The translations under genes were made by a program, and so were the position numbers. A model generated the notes under the pieces. It ran no database searches. It saw only the letters and a program-made list of their open reading frames with translations, and was not told where the DNA came from. From JAPLFM01 sp964650885 (GTDB taxonomy: Bacteria > Bacteroidota > Ignavibacteria > Kapaibacteriales > UBA2268), in contig CAZYXG010000010.1 in the NCBI GenBank assembly GCA_964650885.1, forward strand, positions 1 through 59,223: a stretch of 59,223 bases of DNA. Reading direction: 5' to 3'. Numbering within the stretch: the stretch's first letter is position 1; the number at the start of each line of letters is the position of its first letter. Below are positions 1 to 7,996 of the stretch, in pieces.

Positions 1-94
1 AGGATTTGTTGAGATTGGGATGAGAAGTTGAGAAAGAAAAGTTAGTTTGATTGAGAGAATTTTTGTTAAGTTTGAAAAAAGTGGAAGTGAATAA
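1..94 (+). pseudogene. C-terminal remnant of a GNAT-like protein (left window edge)
   Basis: In frame 2 the sequence reads GFVEIGMRS, then a TGA at 29-31, then about 20 more codons to a TAA at 92-94. From the methionine onward, MRS*ERKVSLIERIF aligns without gaps over 16 positions with MYLDTNSAKKLLLQYF, the C-terminus of the GNAT-like protein at 9473-9997. The similarity is weak alone. It gains weight because the next ORF (96) is a clear paralogue of the small protein that follows 9473. The in-frame TGA suggests decay; TGA is used as an ordinary stop elsewhere in the window. The gene body lies left of the window, so intactness cannot be judged. Confidence 0.4.
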
Positions 95-95
95 A

Positions 96-261
96 ATGGG
101 TATAATTAGAGGGCCAGAAGGAATTGATTTTTTTGTCAATTCAGGGAATCTTTCTTCCGAAGATGAAAGAATGATTAGCGATTATAAAGCTGAACAAAAA
201 AAAGAAGAAGCTAGCTAAAGAAGCTAAATCTTCTGAGAGAAAAAAGAAAAAAATTGCTTGA
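96..261 (+). pseudogene. small basic protein, paralogue of the 62-aa protein at 10001, apparently frameshifted
   Basis: The ATG at 96 lies one base after the preceding stop. It opens a 40-residue frame beginning MGIIRGPEGIDFFVNSGN and ending at TAA 216-218. The start matches MAIIREPIEIDFLIQSSD of the protein at 10001, including the IIR-P-IDF core and a later AEQKK. An A8 run at about 196-203 lies just before the stop. Shifting frame there extends the protein to a lysine-rich tail ending at TGA 259-261, about 55 residues and closer to the 62 of the intact paralogue. It may be a pseudogene, a slippage site or a naturally short form. Function is unknown; it is the partner of a GNAT-like protein. 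Confidence 0.5.
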
Positions 262-458
262 TAATTTAAGCCAAATCCTCCCACAATTACTAAAATTTTT
301 GCTCCTTAAACTATAGGTAGCATTGTTTCGGCAATTCAAACATTGAATTATTCAGATTCAATATTAACTGTTTATGTGGATAACGTTTACAAACTTTATT
401 CAATCCAAACACAAACTTAATTATAGCTTCATATTCAATGCTTAAATTGCATTCCAAT

Positions 459-1298
459 ATGAGTAAAAGAAAAATAGAAGTTGCTGTAATTTCAGATGTT
501 CATCTTGGCACTTATGGGTGTCACGCCAAAGAATTACAAAAATATCTTAAAAGTATTGACCCAAAAATCTTGGTGCTCAATGGTGATATTATTGATATTT
601 GGCAATTCCGCAAAAGCTATTGGCCCGAAAGTCACACAAAAGTTATTCAAAGAATCGTGAAAATGATTGCCGATGGCACTCAGGTTTACTATCTGACAGG
701 CAACCACGACGAAATTCTAAGGCGTTACACTAATTTTAAAATTAGTAATTTCAAATTAGCAAATAAACTTTTATTAAAGTTAGATGGTAAGAAAGTATGG
801 TTTTTCCATGGAGATGTATTCGATGTTTCTATGCGACATTCCAAATGGTTGGCAAAAGCAGGAGCTGTTGGTTATGACTTTCTAATACTAATCAATAGAT
901 TTGTGAATGTTGTACTGGAATGGTTTGGAAAAGAAAAATATTCCCTTTCTAAAAAAATAAAAAATAGTGTGAAAAAAGCAGTTCAATTCATTAATGATTT
1001 TGAATTGACAGCTATTGAAATTGCACTTGATAAAGAATATGATTGTGTGGTATGTGGACATATTCACCAACCAGCGATTCGTGATTATTTCCGTGGCAAC
1101 CAAACAATTACATATATGAATTCGGGCGATTGGATAGAGAATTTAACTTCGTTGGAATATAACCAAGGAGAGTGGAGCGTATTCAAATATTCTATTAAGG
1201 ATATGCCCGAAGATTCGCCAGATGAGTTGGATTTGGAGGAAATTAATTCGCCACTAGATATTAGCTACATAATGAAAGATATGAAAGTTTACTCATAG
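459..1298 (+). CDS. metallophosphoesterase, UDP-2,3-diacylglucosamine diphosphatase-like (LpxH family)
   Basis: This is a calcineurin-like phosphoesterase of 279 residues. All metal-binding blocks are visible in order: SDVHLG, NGDIIDIW, GNHDE, HGDVFD and GHIHQP. The arrangement and length fit the Bacteroidota relatives of LpxH, which cleave UDP-2,3-diacylglucosamine to lipid X on the cytoplasmic side of the inner membrane in lipid A synthesis. I start at ATG 459 (MSKRKIEVAVISDVHLG) because it lies next to the first motif; an in-frame ATG at 438 would add seven residues. The neighbouring GT4 glycosyltransferase suggests an envelope-lipid pair. Substrate assignment is by family resemblance only. 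Confidence 0.8.
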   Translation: MSKRKIEVAVISDVHLGTYGCHAKELQKYLKSIDPKILVLNGDIIDIWQFRKSYWPESHTKVIQRIVKMIADGTQVYYLTGNHDEILRRYTNFKISNFKLANKLLLKLDGKKVWFFHGDVFDVSMRHSKWLAKAGAVGYDFLILINRFVNVVLEWFGKEKYSLSKKIKNSVKKAVQFINDFELTAIEIALDKEYDCVVCGHIHQPAIRDYFRGNQTITYMNSGDWIENLTSLEYNQGEWSVFKYSIKDMPEDSPDELDLEEINSPLDISYIMKDMKVYS

Positions 1299-1381
1299 CT
1301 TAATTAAATTTAATCAGAACATAATCACAGATATAAACGTAAAGAATTTAAGACTGCTATTTAATTAAATTTAGGATTTGT

Positions 1382-2560
1382 ATGAAAGTCGCTTATTTTG
1401 CAGAAAGTTTGGAAAAAGATAAAGATGGAGTTGCAAGAGTTATTTATAAAATGAATGACTTGAATAATGCAAAAAATGTGGAATCACTTTATATAACTTC
1501 TGTGCCAGAGGAATCGAGTGATTTTAATTACTTTAAAACAAAATCTATTCCTATCCCTGGCTATGATGGATACAGAATGTCAGTTTCTAGCGTTTCCAAA
1601 CTTACTAAAATTGTACAAGATTACGGCCCAGATTTAATTCACTTGCATGCTCCTTTTGCAATGGGCAGAGCTGCTACTCTTGTTGCTAGAAATTTACAAA
1701 TACCTTGCGTTTCGACTTATCACACCCACTTTGCTTCATACTTGAAATATCACAAAGCTGAAATTTTAGAGCCAATTATCAATAATCATATCAGACAAAT
1801 TTATAACAATTGCGATTTAAATTTAATTCCATCTCATTCTGTAATGAAGGATTTAGATGATATTGGTGTGGATAATATGGAAGTTTTGCCACACGGAGTG
1901 GACAACAAATTGTTTAATCCAGATTATTTCGACCCATTCTTTAAAACTCAATATGGTGGCAAAACATTATTCCTTTATGTAGGTAGATTGGTTTGGGAGA
2001 AAAATTTGCGATTAATGGCTGAAGTTTTCAACCAAATCTATAATAATAGAAATGATTTTGAGTTACTAATTGTAGGCAATGGTCCAGCTGAGGAAGAATT
2101 AAAACAAATCTTGCCAAGAGCTAAGTATTTGGGATTTAAAAAAGGCATTGAACTTTCAACTATTTATGCTTCTTGCGATGCATTGGTTTTCCCATCGGAT
2201 ACGGAAACTTTCGGCAACGTAACACTCGAGGCAATGGCATCGGGGATTTGTGTGTTGGTGGCAAATGGCGGCGGCTCAGTTGATATAGTAAATGATGGCA
2301 AGAATGGATTGAAATTCCACCCTAAGTCATTTGGCGAACTATACCAGAAAGCAAACCTATTGTTAGATGACCCTTTTTTGAGATTAGTGCTAAGAAGCAA
2401 TGCACTTGATAGAGCAGAAAAATTCACTTGGGAAGTTATTCACACCCAATTATTAGATTATTACAATACTTTAATTGAGGGCAACAGCAACAAATTCCAC
2501 AGCAATTATTTTGTTAATGCAAAAAAACGCTTTTTTTCAAGAGCATTGCTGCATAAGTGA
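1382..2560 (+). CDS. GT4-family glycosyltransferase
   Basis: This 392-residue GT-B glycosyltransferase has an N-terminal acceptor domain (LIHLHAPFAMGRAA, STYHTHFASYLKY) and a C-terminal nucleotide-sugar domain. The latter shows VGRLVWEKN, GNGPAEEELK and the EX7E motif in ETFGNVTLE, followed by an AMASGICVLV block. The family transfers a sugar from an activated donor with retention of configuration, usually onto a lipid or polysaccharide at the inner face of the cytoplasmic membrane. It follows the LpxH-like gene by 83 bases on the same strand, and a hairpin at 2606-2643 closes the unit. Donor and acceptor cannot be read from the sequence. Confidence 0.85.
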   Translation: MKVAYFAESLEKDKDGVARVIYKMNDLNNAKNVESLYITSVPEESSDFNYFKTKSIPIPGYDGYRMSVSSVSKLTKIVQDYGPDLIHLHAPFAMGRAATLVARNLQIPCVSTYHTHFASYLKYHKAEILEPIINNHIRQIYNNCDLNLIPSHSVMKDLDDIGVDNMEVLPHGVDNKLFNPDYFDPFFKTQYGGKTLFLYVGRLVWEKNLRLMAEVFNQIYNNRNDFELLIVGNGPAEEELKQILPRAKYLGFKKGIELSTIYASCDALVFPSDTETFGNVTLEAMASGICVLVANGGGSVDIVNDGKNGLKFHPKSFGELYQKANLLLDDPFLRLVLRSNALDRAEKFTWEVIHTQLLDYYNTLIEGNSNKFHSNYFVNAKKRFFSRALLHK

Positions 2561-2605
2561 TAAGAGGTTTTCATCTTAAAGCAAAAATACTCCAATTAAG
2601 CTTTT

Positions 2606-2643
2606 AGTCATTTCTAAATATTTTGTAAAATTTAGAAATGACT
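2606..2643 (+). terminator. hairpin after the GT4 gene
   Basis: A 14-bp perfect inverted repeat (arm 2606-2619, AGTCATTTCTAAAT; partner 2630-2643) with a 10-nt loop lies 45 bases after the stop and is followed by a T-rich stretch. It is a plausible terminator although the U-run is interrupted. Confidence 0.6.
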
Positions 2644-2685
2644 TTGCTTTTAAAATTATATAATCCAGAAATAGTTGCTTTCGTA

Positions 2686-2772
2686 TTAACTATTTATTGC
2701 ACCTGCTTTTTGCTCAATACTATCTATAAATTCTCTATCTTCTTTCAATATCATTACTTTAAAATTAAACAT
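2686..2772 (-). pseudogene. possible N-terminal fragment of a HigB/RelE-type toxin
   Basis: On the minus strand an ATG at 2772 opens a 28-codon frame with the core FKVMILKEDREFIDSIEQKA. This resembles the first strand and helix of HigB/RelE-fold toxins, which typically begin with a hydrophobic strand followed by a charged helix ending in LDEK-type residues. The frame then stops and no continuation is seen, so at most an N-terminal stub remains. The rest of the 380-base gap between the glycosyltransferase and serA holds a terminator hairpin and candidate serA promoters; I see no other gene in it. Confidence 0.3.
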
Positions 2773-2912
2773 AGTATTTATTCTAAGTTTTTTTAAATTT
2801 CATTTGCAAATACACAAGTTTCCTTTTAAGGAAACAAATTCTTCGATTCTGATAAATTTGTGAAACTATTCTAAATATCACAATTTATCATTATTTTTTG
2901 CTCTAAATACTT

Positions 2913-2920
2913 TATTTTTG
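2913..2920 (+). promoter_or_regulatory. candidate -7 element upstream of serA
   Basis: TATTTTTG matches the Bacteroidota -7 consensus TAnnTTTG and lies 20 bases before the serA ATG. A second match, TAAATTTG, is at 2853-2860. No well-spaced -33 TTG was found for the nearer one. Confidence 0.4.
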
Positions 2921-2940
2921 CTTACGTTTTTTTATAACAA

Positions 2941-3861
2941 ATGAAAAAAGTCTCAAAAATGAAAGTTCTAATCACTGACGGAATTGCCCCAGAAGGCGCA
3001 CAAATCATCAAAGATGCTGGTCATGAAATCACTGAAAAATTCTTCTCTCCTGAAGAACTATTAACTGAAATTAAAAATTATGATGCGATTATCGTTCGCT
3101 CTGCAACTAAAGTAACTCGTCAAGTTATTGAAGCAAGCAACTTAAAAGTTATTGCTCGAGGCGGTGTTGGTATTGACAATATTGATTCTGCTTATGCTAA
3201 AGAGCGTGGTATACCAGTTTTGAATACACCTGGTGCTTCTTCTATCTCTGTGGCTGAACTTACAATTGCTCACATGTTTAATCTTTGCCGTTCAATTTCT
3301 TTTGCCAATGCTTCTATGAAAGCAGGTGGCTGGCCTAAAAAAGAACTTTCTAATGGTTTTGAACTTACTGGTAAAACATTGGGAATTATTGGTTTGGGTG
3401 CTATTGGTCAGGAAGTAGCTAAGCGTGCTATAGGTTTAGGAATGACTGTTGTTTATACGGGCCGTTCACAAAAAGAGACTAATTTAGATGTGAAATTTGT
3501 TGATCAAGATACTTTGCTTGCTCAGTCTGATTTCGTTTCTTTGCATATACCTTATGATAAATCAAAAGGTTATGCAATTAGTCAAGATGAAATTAGTAAA
3601 ATGAAAACAGGGGCTATTCTTGTCAATACTAGCCGTGGGGAAGTATTGGATGAAGCTGCTCTTTTGGGTGCTTTGAAAACCAATAAACTTCGTGCTGCTG
3701 CATTGGACGTTTTCCAAAATGAACCTATTACCGAAGCACAAGCTGAATTAGTTGGTTTGCCAAATGTATCTGTTTCGCCACACGTTGCCGCTGCTACTGT
3801 TGAAGCTCAATTGCGTGTAAGCACTGAAATTGCTGAAAAAGTTATAAATAATTTGAAATAA
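2941..3861 (+). CDS. serA: D-3-phosphoglycerate dehydrogenase, short form without ACT domain
   Basis: This NAD-dependent 2-hydroxyacid dehydrogenase of 306 residues catalyses the first step of serine synthesis, 3-phosphoglycerate to 3-phosphohydroxypyruvate, in the cytoplasm. The N-terminal substrate domain carries IVRSATKV and ARGGVGIDNID. The Rossmann domain shows LGIIGLGAIGQE. The catalytic Arg, Glu and His are in TSRGEV, NEP and SPHVAA. The length matches the short form lacking the C-terminal serine-sensing ACT domain, common in Bacteroidota. The start at 2941 is kept; ATG 2959 (MKVLITDG) is equally reasonable. The DUF1015 gene follows after 25 bases, an arrangement common in this group. 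Confidence 0.85.
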   Translation: MKKVSKMKVLITDGIAPEGAQIIKDAGHEITEKFFSPEELLTEIKNYDAIIVRSATKVTRQVIEASNLKVIARGGVGIDNIDSAYAKERGIPVLNTPGASSISVAELTIAHMFNLCRSISFANASMKAGGWPKKELSNGFELTGKTLGIIGLGAIGQEVAKRAIGLGMTVVYTGRSQKETNLDVKFVDQDTLLAQSDFVSLHIPYDKSKGYAISQDEISKMKTGAILVNTSRGEVLDEAALLGALKTNKLRAAALDVFQNEPITEAQAELVGLPNVSVSPHVAAATVEAQLRVSTEIAEKVINNLK

Positions 3862-3886
3862 TCAATCTTAACGGAATTAAAAAAAA

Positions 3887-5131
3887 ATGTCAATAATAAG
3901 ACCATTTAAAGCTTATAGACCTTTGCCTAATTTAGCTAAAGAAGTTGCAGCTCGTCCTTATGACGTACTTAACTCAGATGAAGCAAGAATAGAAGTAAAA
4001 AATACTCCTCTTTCTTATTTGCATGTAGGCAAACCAGAAGTGGATATAGACCCATCGGTAAGTATCTACGACCCATCTGTTTATTTGAAAGGGAAAGAAA
4101 ACCTTTGGAATTTGATAAACAATGGCACTTTAATAGAAGAAAAAACTCCAAGTTTATACATTTATTCACTCACAATGGACGGCAGAACTCAAAATGGTCT
4201 TGTTTGCTGTTCTTCTGTGGCAGACTATGTAAACGATGTAATCAAAAAACATGAATATACTCGTCCACAAAAGGAAGCAGATAGATGTGAACACGTGCGT
4301 GTAACAAATGCACACACTGGCCCAATCTTCTTGACTTATAGAGATAATCAAGAAGTAAATGCTATTGTTTCAAACATTCAAAAAAATCCAGCTGAAACTG
4401 ATTTTGTGGCATTAGATGGAATTCGCCATCAAGTTTGGGCGATTTCAGATTCTGCAACAATTGAGAAATTAACAGTACTTTTTGGTGCTATACCAAATCT
4501 TTATGTTGCAGATGGTCATCACCGTTCGGCGGCAGCTTCAATTGTTGGTTCGGAACGTGCGAAAGCTAATCCAAACCACAAAGGCGATGAGGAATATAAC
4601 TATTTCTTAGCAGTTCTTTTCCCAAGTACAGAGCTTTACATTATGGATTATAACCGCTTAGTTAAAGATTTGAATGGACATAGCGAAGATGAAGTAGTTG
4701 CTGCAATAAGCAAACATTTCACAATCACAAAAGCAGATGGCGAAGTGAAGCCAGCTCGCAAAGGTGAATATGGATTATATTTAGCTAAATCTGGTTGGTA
4801 TAAATTGCAAGCACAGGATAGCGATTTGCTTTCTGGCGACCCAGTTTCATCGCTTGATGTATCTATTTTGCAGAAATATGCTCTTGATGAAATATTCAAC
4901 ATAAGCGACCCACGAACTAGCGAAAAAATTGATTTCGTTGGTGGTATTCGTGGTATTGGCGAATTAGTTAAAAGAGTGGACTCTGGAGAAATGGCAGCTG
5001 CAATAGTGCTTTTCCCAACTGGAATAAATGAACTAATGGATATTGCGGACAGCGGAAACGTGATGCCTCCAAAATCTACTTGGTTTGAACCTAAGTTAAG
5101 AGATGGACTTTTTACACATTTCTTAGATTAA
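3887..5131 (+). CDS. DUF1015 family protein
   Basis: This 414-residue cytoplasmic protein belongs to the DUF1015 family. Recognisable blocks are the N-terminal FKAYRPLPNLAKEVAARPYD, an EYTRPQKEADRCEH segment and the central YVADGHHRSAAA. The family has no established reaction. It is widespread in anaerobes and in Bacteroidota, frequently beside serA or serC, which suggests but does not prove a link to serine or phosphoglycerate metabolism. No signal peptide or membrane segment is visible. It lies 25 bases after serA and is probably co-transcribed. The stop at 5131 is only nine bases before the putative Pho box of the pst operon. Confidence 0.8.
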   Translation: MSIIRPFKAYRPLPNLAKEVAARPYDVLNSDEARIEVKNTPLSYLHVGKPEVDIDPSVSIYDPSVYLKGKENLWNLINNGTLIEEKTPSLYIYSLTMDGRTQNGLVCCSSVADYVNDVIKKHEYTRPQKEADRCEHVRVTNAHTGPIFLTYRDNQEVNAIVSNIQKNPAETDFVALDGIRHQVWAISDSATIEKLTVLFGAIPNLYVADGHHRSAAASIVGSERAKANPNHKGDEEYNYFLAVLFPSTELYIMDYNRLVKDLNGHSEDEVVAAISKHFTITKADGEVKPARKGEYGLYLAKSGWYKLQAQDSDLLSGDPVSSLDVSILQKYALDEIFNISDPRTSEKIDFVGGIRGIGELVKRVDSGEMAAAIVLFPTGINELMDIADSGNVMPPKSTWFEPKLRDGLFTHFLD

Positions 5132-5139
5132 TACTGAGA

Positions 5140-5157
5140 ATTAACTAAATCTTAACA
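5140..5157 (+). promoter_or_regulatory. Pho-box-like direct repeat upstream of pstS
   Basis: The sequence ATTAACT AAAT CTTAACA contains two 7-mers sharing TTAAC, with an 11-bp period and an AAAT spacer. This is the geometry of the Enterobacterial Pho box (two CTGTCAT-like 7-mers with an A/T 4-bp spacer) and of the TTAACA repeats bound by Bacillus PhoP. It ends nine bases before a TAnnTTTG element, the position expected for a PhoB-type activator. No phoB/phoR gene lies in the window. Confidence 0.5.
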
Positions 5158-5166
5158 TTTATTGAA

Positions 5167-5174
5167 TAGTTTTG
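5167..5174 (+). promoter_or_regulatory. -7 element of the pst operon
   Basis: TAGTTTTG is an exact match to TAnnTTTG, 21 bases before the pstS ATG. No TTG sits at the usual -33 distance, fitting an activator-dependent promoter driven from the repeat at 5140-5157. Confidence 0.5.
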
Positions 5175-5195
5175 TAATCTAAATAATGAAGTTTA

Positions 5196-6263
5196 ATGAA
5201 AAACCAAATGAAAATCAAATCAATTATGCTAAGCGTTTTAATGGTCGGCTTGGCATTAATTTCTTTCTCTGCTTGCGGAAATAAAGAAGAAAAAGTAGAA
5301 ATCTTAGGTGCTGGGGCTACTTTCCCTTACCCACTTTATTCTAAAATGTTCGATGCATACTTTAAATTGAACACAACAAAAGTGAACTACCAATCAATCG
5401 GTTCTGGTGGTGGGATTAAACAATTGATTAATAAAACAGTTGACTTCGGAGCAACTGATGCTTTTATGACAGACAAAGAATTGGAAGAAGCTAAAGTTCC
5501 TATCATTCATATTCCTACTGCTATGGGTGCTGTGGCAGTTATATATAATTTGCCAAATATTAAAGGATTGCAGTTAGATGCAAATCTAATTACTAAGCTT
5601 TATAATGGCGAAATTAAAACTTGGAATGACTCAAAAATTAAAGAGTTGAATCCAAACATTGCTTTGCCAAGTACTAAAGTGCTTGTAGTTGGTCGCTCAG
5701 ATGGAAGTGGAACAACTTTTGTATTCTCCGATTTCTTAGCGAAAGCATCGGAAGAATGGAATAAACTTTTGGGCAATGGCAAGACTATTAAATGGCCTAC
5801 TGGTATTGCTGGAAAAGGTAATGCTGGGGTAGCTGGAATGGTGAAACAAACTCCTGGAGCAATTGGTTATGTGGAATTGGAGTATGCTCTTTCAAATAAA
5901 ATTGAAATTGCTTCTATTAAGAACAAAGCTGGAAATTTCATTATTCCATCAATTGAGTCTGTAACTGCAGCAGCCAATACTGAAATTCCTTCTGATACAA
6001 GAATTAGTATTGCTAATACTGAAGCAACTCAAGGATATCCAATTAGTACATTTACTTGGGTAATTATGTTTAAAGAACAAAATTATAACAATAGAAAAAA
6101 AGAGCAAGCAATTACTTTACTTAAGCTTGCAAGTTGGATGATTACAGATGGACAGAAATTTCATAGAGCTTTAAATTATTCACCACTTCCTTCCAATGTG
6201 GTATTGCAGTCGAAATCTCTTTTGGAATCTGCTACTTGGGATAATAAATCTTTACTTAAATAA
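5196..6263 (+). CDS. pstS: phosphate ABC transporter substrate-binding lipoprotein PstS
   Basis: This periplasmic phosphate-binding protein has 355 residues. The N-terminus is a lipoprotein signal ending in a lipobox (ISFSAC), so the mature protein should be lipid-anchored. The PstS fold is shown by GAGATFPYPLYSKMF, YQSIGSGGGIKQL, VDFGATDAFM, the phosphate-site segment RSDGSGTTFVFSDFL and a GNAGVAG block. It captures inorganic phosphate and delivers it to PstCA. It is the first gene of pstSCAB-phoU, directly behind a Pho-box-like repeat. An internal ATG five codons in (MKIKSIM) could be the true start; the difference affects only the signal n-region. Confidence 0.95.
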   Translation: MKNQMKIKSIMLSVLMVGLALISFSACGNKEEKVEILGAGATFPYPLYSKMFDAYFKLNTTKVNYQSIGSGGGIKQLINKTVDFGATDAFMTDKELEEAKVPIIHIPTAMGAVAVIYNLPNIKGLQLDANLITKLYNGEIKTWNDSKIKELNPNIALPSTKVLVVGRSDGSGTTFVFSDFLAKASEEWNKLLGNGKTIKWPTGIAGKGNAGVAGMVKQTPGAIGYVELEYALSNKIEIASIKNKAGNFIIPSIESVTAAANTEIPSDTRISIANTEATQGYPISTFTWVIMFKEQNYNNRKKEQAITLLKLASWMITDGQKFHRALNYSPLPSNVVLQSKSLLESATWDNKSLLK

Positions 6264-6278
6264 GAAGACCAAAACTTT

Positions 6279-7151
6279 ATGAATGGCGACAAAGTCTTTA
6301 AGAACATACTTCTATTATCATTATCGGTACTGATTTTACTTGTCGCTACTGTATTGATATTATTGTTTTCAAATTCATTTGCCACTATTGGTAAATTTGG
6401 GCTTTCCAATCTTGTAAATAAAGTGTGGAATCCAATAGAAGGGGAATATGGCGTATTGCCATTCCTGATTGGAACTCTAATCACTTCATTTCTTAGCTTA
6501 TTAATATCTCTCCCATTTTCAATCACAATAGCATTGTTTTTGGGAGAGTATTTTAAAACGGGCTTTCTAAATTCTTTTGTGAAAAGTGCAGTCGAGTTAT
6601 TGGCTGGCATTCCATCTTTAATTTATGGATTCTGGGGTTTGTTTGTGGTAGTGCCATTGGTAAGGCAATTACAAACATTTCTTGGAATAGAACCTTATGG
6701 TGTCGGACTTTTCACTGCTTCTATTATTTTGGCAATAATGATTATTCCATACTCTGCATCTTTGGGGCAAGAGATAATAAAACTAATTCCAACGGATTTG
6801 AAAGAAGCTGGGTTTGCCTTGGGTGCTACTCGCTATGAAGTAATCAGAACTATTATAATTCCATATTCTTTTTCTGGATTAATGGCTGGGGTAATTCTAT
6901 CATTGGGCAGAGCATTGGGCGAAACAATGGCTGTAACGATGGTGATTGGCAACTCCAATAATTTGCCAACGAGTTTATTTGCTCCTGCAAACACAATGGC
7001 ATCGCTGATTGCCAATGAATTCAATGAGGCATCGGGCGAAGTTTATTTATCTTCTTTAATTGAAATTGGCTTAATTTTATTTATAGTTACTTCTATAATT
7101 AACTATATCGGTAAATTGATTATTAAGAAATTTGCACCACATTCGAACTAA
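6279..7151 (+). CDS. pstC: phosphate ABC transporter permease PstC
   Basis: This inner-membrane permease has 290 residues and about six transmembrane segments, the first near residues 8-30. The binding-protein-dependent transport signature EAGFALGATRYEVIRTI (the EAA loop that contacts the ATPase) is near residues 175-191. The family-specific SLGRALGETMAVTMVIGN block follows. PstC pairs with PstA to form the phosphate channel. It follows pstS by 15 bases, and its TAA stop overlaps the pstA ATG by one base, indicating translational coupling. Order in the operon and the GRALGETMA motif distinguish it from PstA. Confidence 0.93.
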   Translation: MNGDKVFKNILLLSLSVLILLVATVLILLFSNSFATIGKFGLSNLVNKVWNPIEGEYGVLPFLIGTLITSFLSLLISLPFSITIALFLGEYFKTGFLNSFVKSAVELLAGIPSLIYGFWGLFVVVPLVRQLQTFLGIEPYGVGLFTASIILAIMIIPYSASLGQEIIKLIPTDLKEAGFALGATRYEVIRTIIIPYSFSGLMAGVILSLGRALGETMAVTMVIGNSNNLPTSLFAPANTMASLIANEFNEASGEVYLSSLIEIGLILFIVTSIINYIGKLIIKKFAPHSN

Positions 7152-7996
7152 TGGCAGAAACATTCAAATATCGCAGATTTAAGGATAAAGCATTCCAAGG
7201 TGCAGTTGTAGCAATTGCATTGGTTTCAATGTTACCTTTGTTTTTGATTATATTTTATATAAGTAAAACTGGAATATCTGCTATAAATTGGGATTTTTTA
7301 ACTCAGCTACCTAAACCCACTGGCGAATTAGGTGGAGGTATTTCAAATGCAATTGTCGGCACATTGATAATGATTTCAATTGCAGCTTTGATGTCTATTC
7401 CGCTTGCTATTTTGATAGGTATTTATTTAGCAGAATATAAAGAAAGTAAATTTGCTGGAATTGGACGCTATTGTTTGGATGTTTTGCAAGGTGTACCTTC
7501 TATTGTTATTGGGATTATAGTTTATATTTTGCTTGTTAAGCCATTAGGTGGTTATAACGCTTTAGCTGGATCGTTTGCTTTGGCTATGATGATGTTACCA
7601 GTTGTAGCAAAAGCAACTGAGGAAACATTGAAACTAATACCTCATAGTTTAAAAGAAGCTTCTATTGCTTTAGGAGTCCCTTACTATAAAACAATTTTAA
7701 AAGTAATTGTGCCTACTGGTATGAATGGTATAATTACGGGGATTATTCTTGGATTAGCTCGAATAGCAGGGGAGACAGCTCCTCTACTTTTCACTGCATT
7801 TGGTAGCCCATTTATGAGTGTGAAAATAACTGCTCCAATGAATGCTTTGCCACTTTTAATCTTTAACTATGCTGCCAGCCCTTATGAAGATTGGCATAAT
7901 ATTGCCTGGGGTGCTTCCTTTGTACTTTTGGTGCTTGTACTAATATTGAATTTAATTGCTAAATTAATAGCTTCAAGATGGAAAATACAATTTTAA
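7151..7996 (+). CDS. pstA: phosphate ABC transporter permease PstA
   Basis: This second inner-membrane permease of the phosphate transporter has 281 residues and about six transmembrane helices. The EAA loop reads KEASIALGVPYYKTILKV, followed by ARIAGETAPLLFTAFG, the PstA form of the conserved GETAP segment. It starts on the ATG that overlaps the pstC stop. Its 3' end overlaps the pstB start by 19 bases, so the three genes are tightly coupled. No unusual features are seen; length and motifs match the family. Confidence 0.93.
   Translation: MAETFKYRRFKDKAFQGAVVAIALVSMLPLFLIIFYISKTGISAINWDFLTQLPKPTGELGGGISNAIVGTLIMISIAALMSIPLAILIGIYLAEYKESKFAGIGRYCLDVLQGVPSIVIGIIVYILLVKPLGGYNALAGSFALAMMMLPVVAKATEETLKLIPHSLKEASIALGVPYYKTILKVIVPTGMNGIITGIILGLARIAGETAPLLFTAFGSPFMSVKITAPMNALPLLIFNYAASPYEDWHNIAWGASFVLLVLVLILNLIAKLIASRWKIQF

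Noticed and set aside
29..31. In-frame TGA read as tryptophan (alternative genetic code)
   Set aside because: Many genes in the window use TGA as the normal stop (dapB, ActD-ActE gene, glycosyltransferase at 39452, protease at 55188), and tryptophan is consistently TGG. Decay is the simpler reading.
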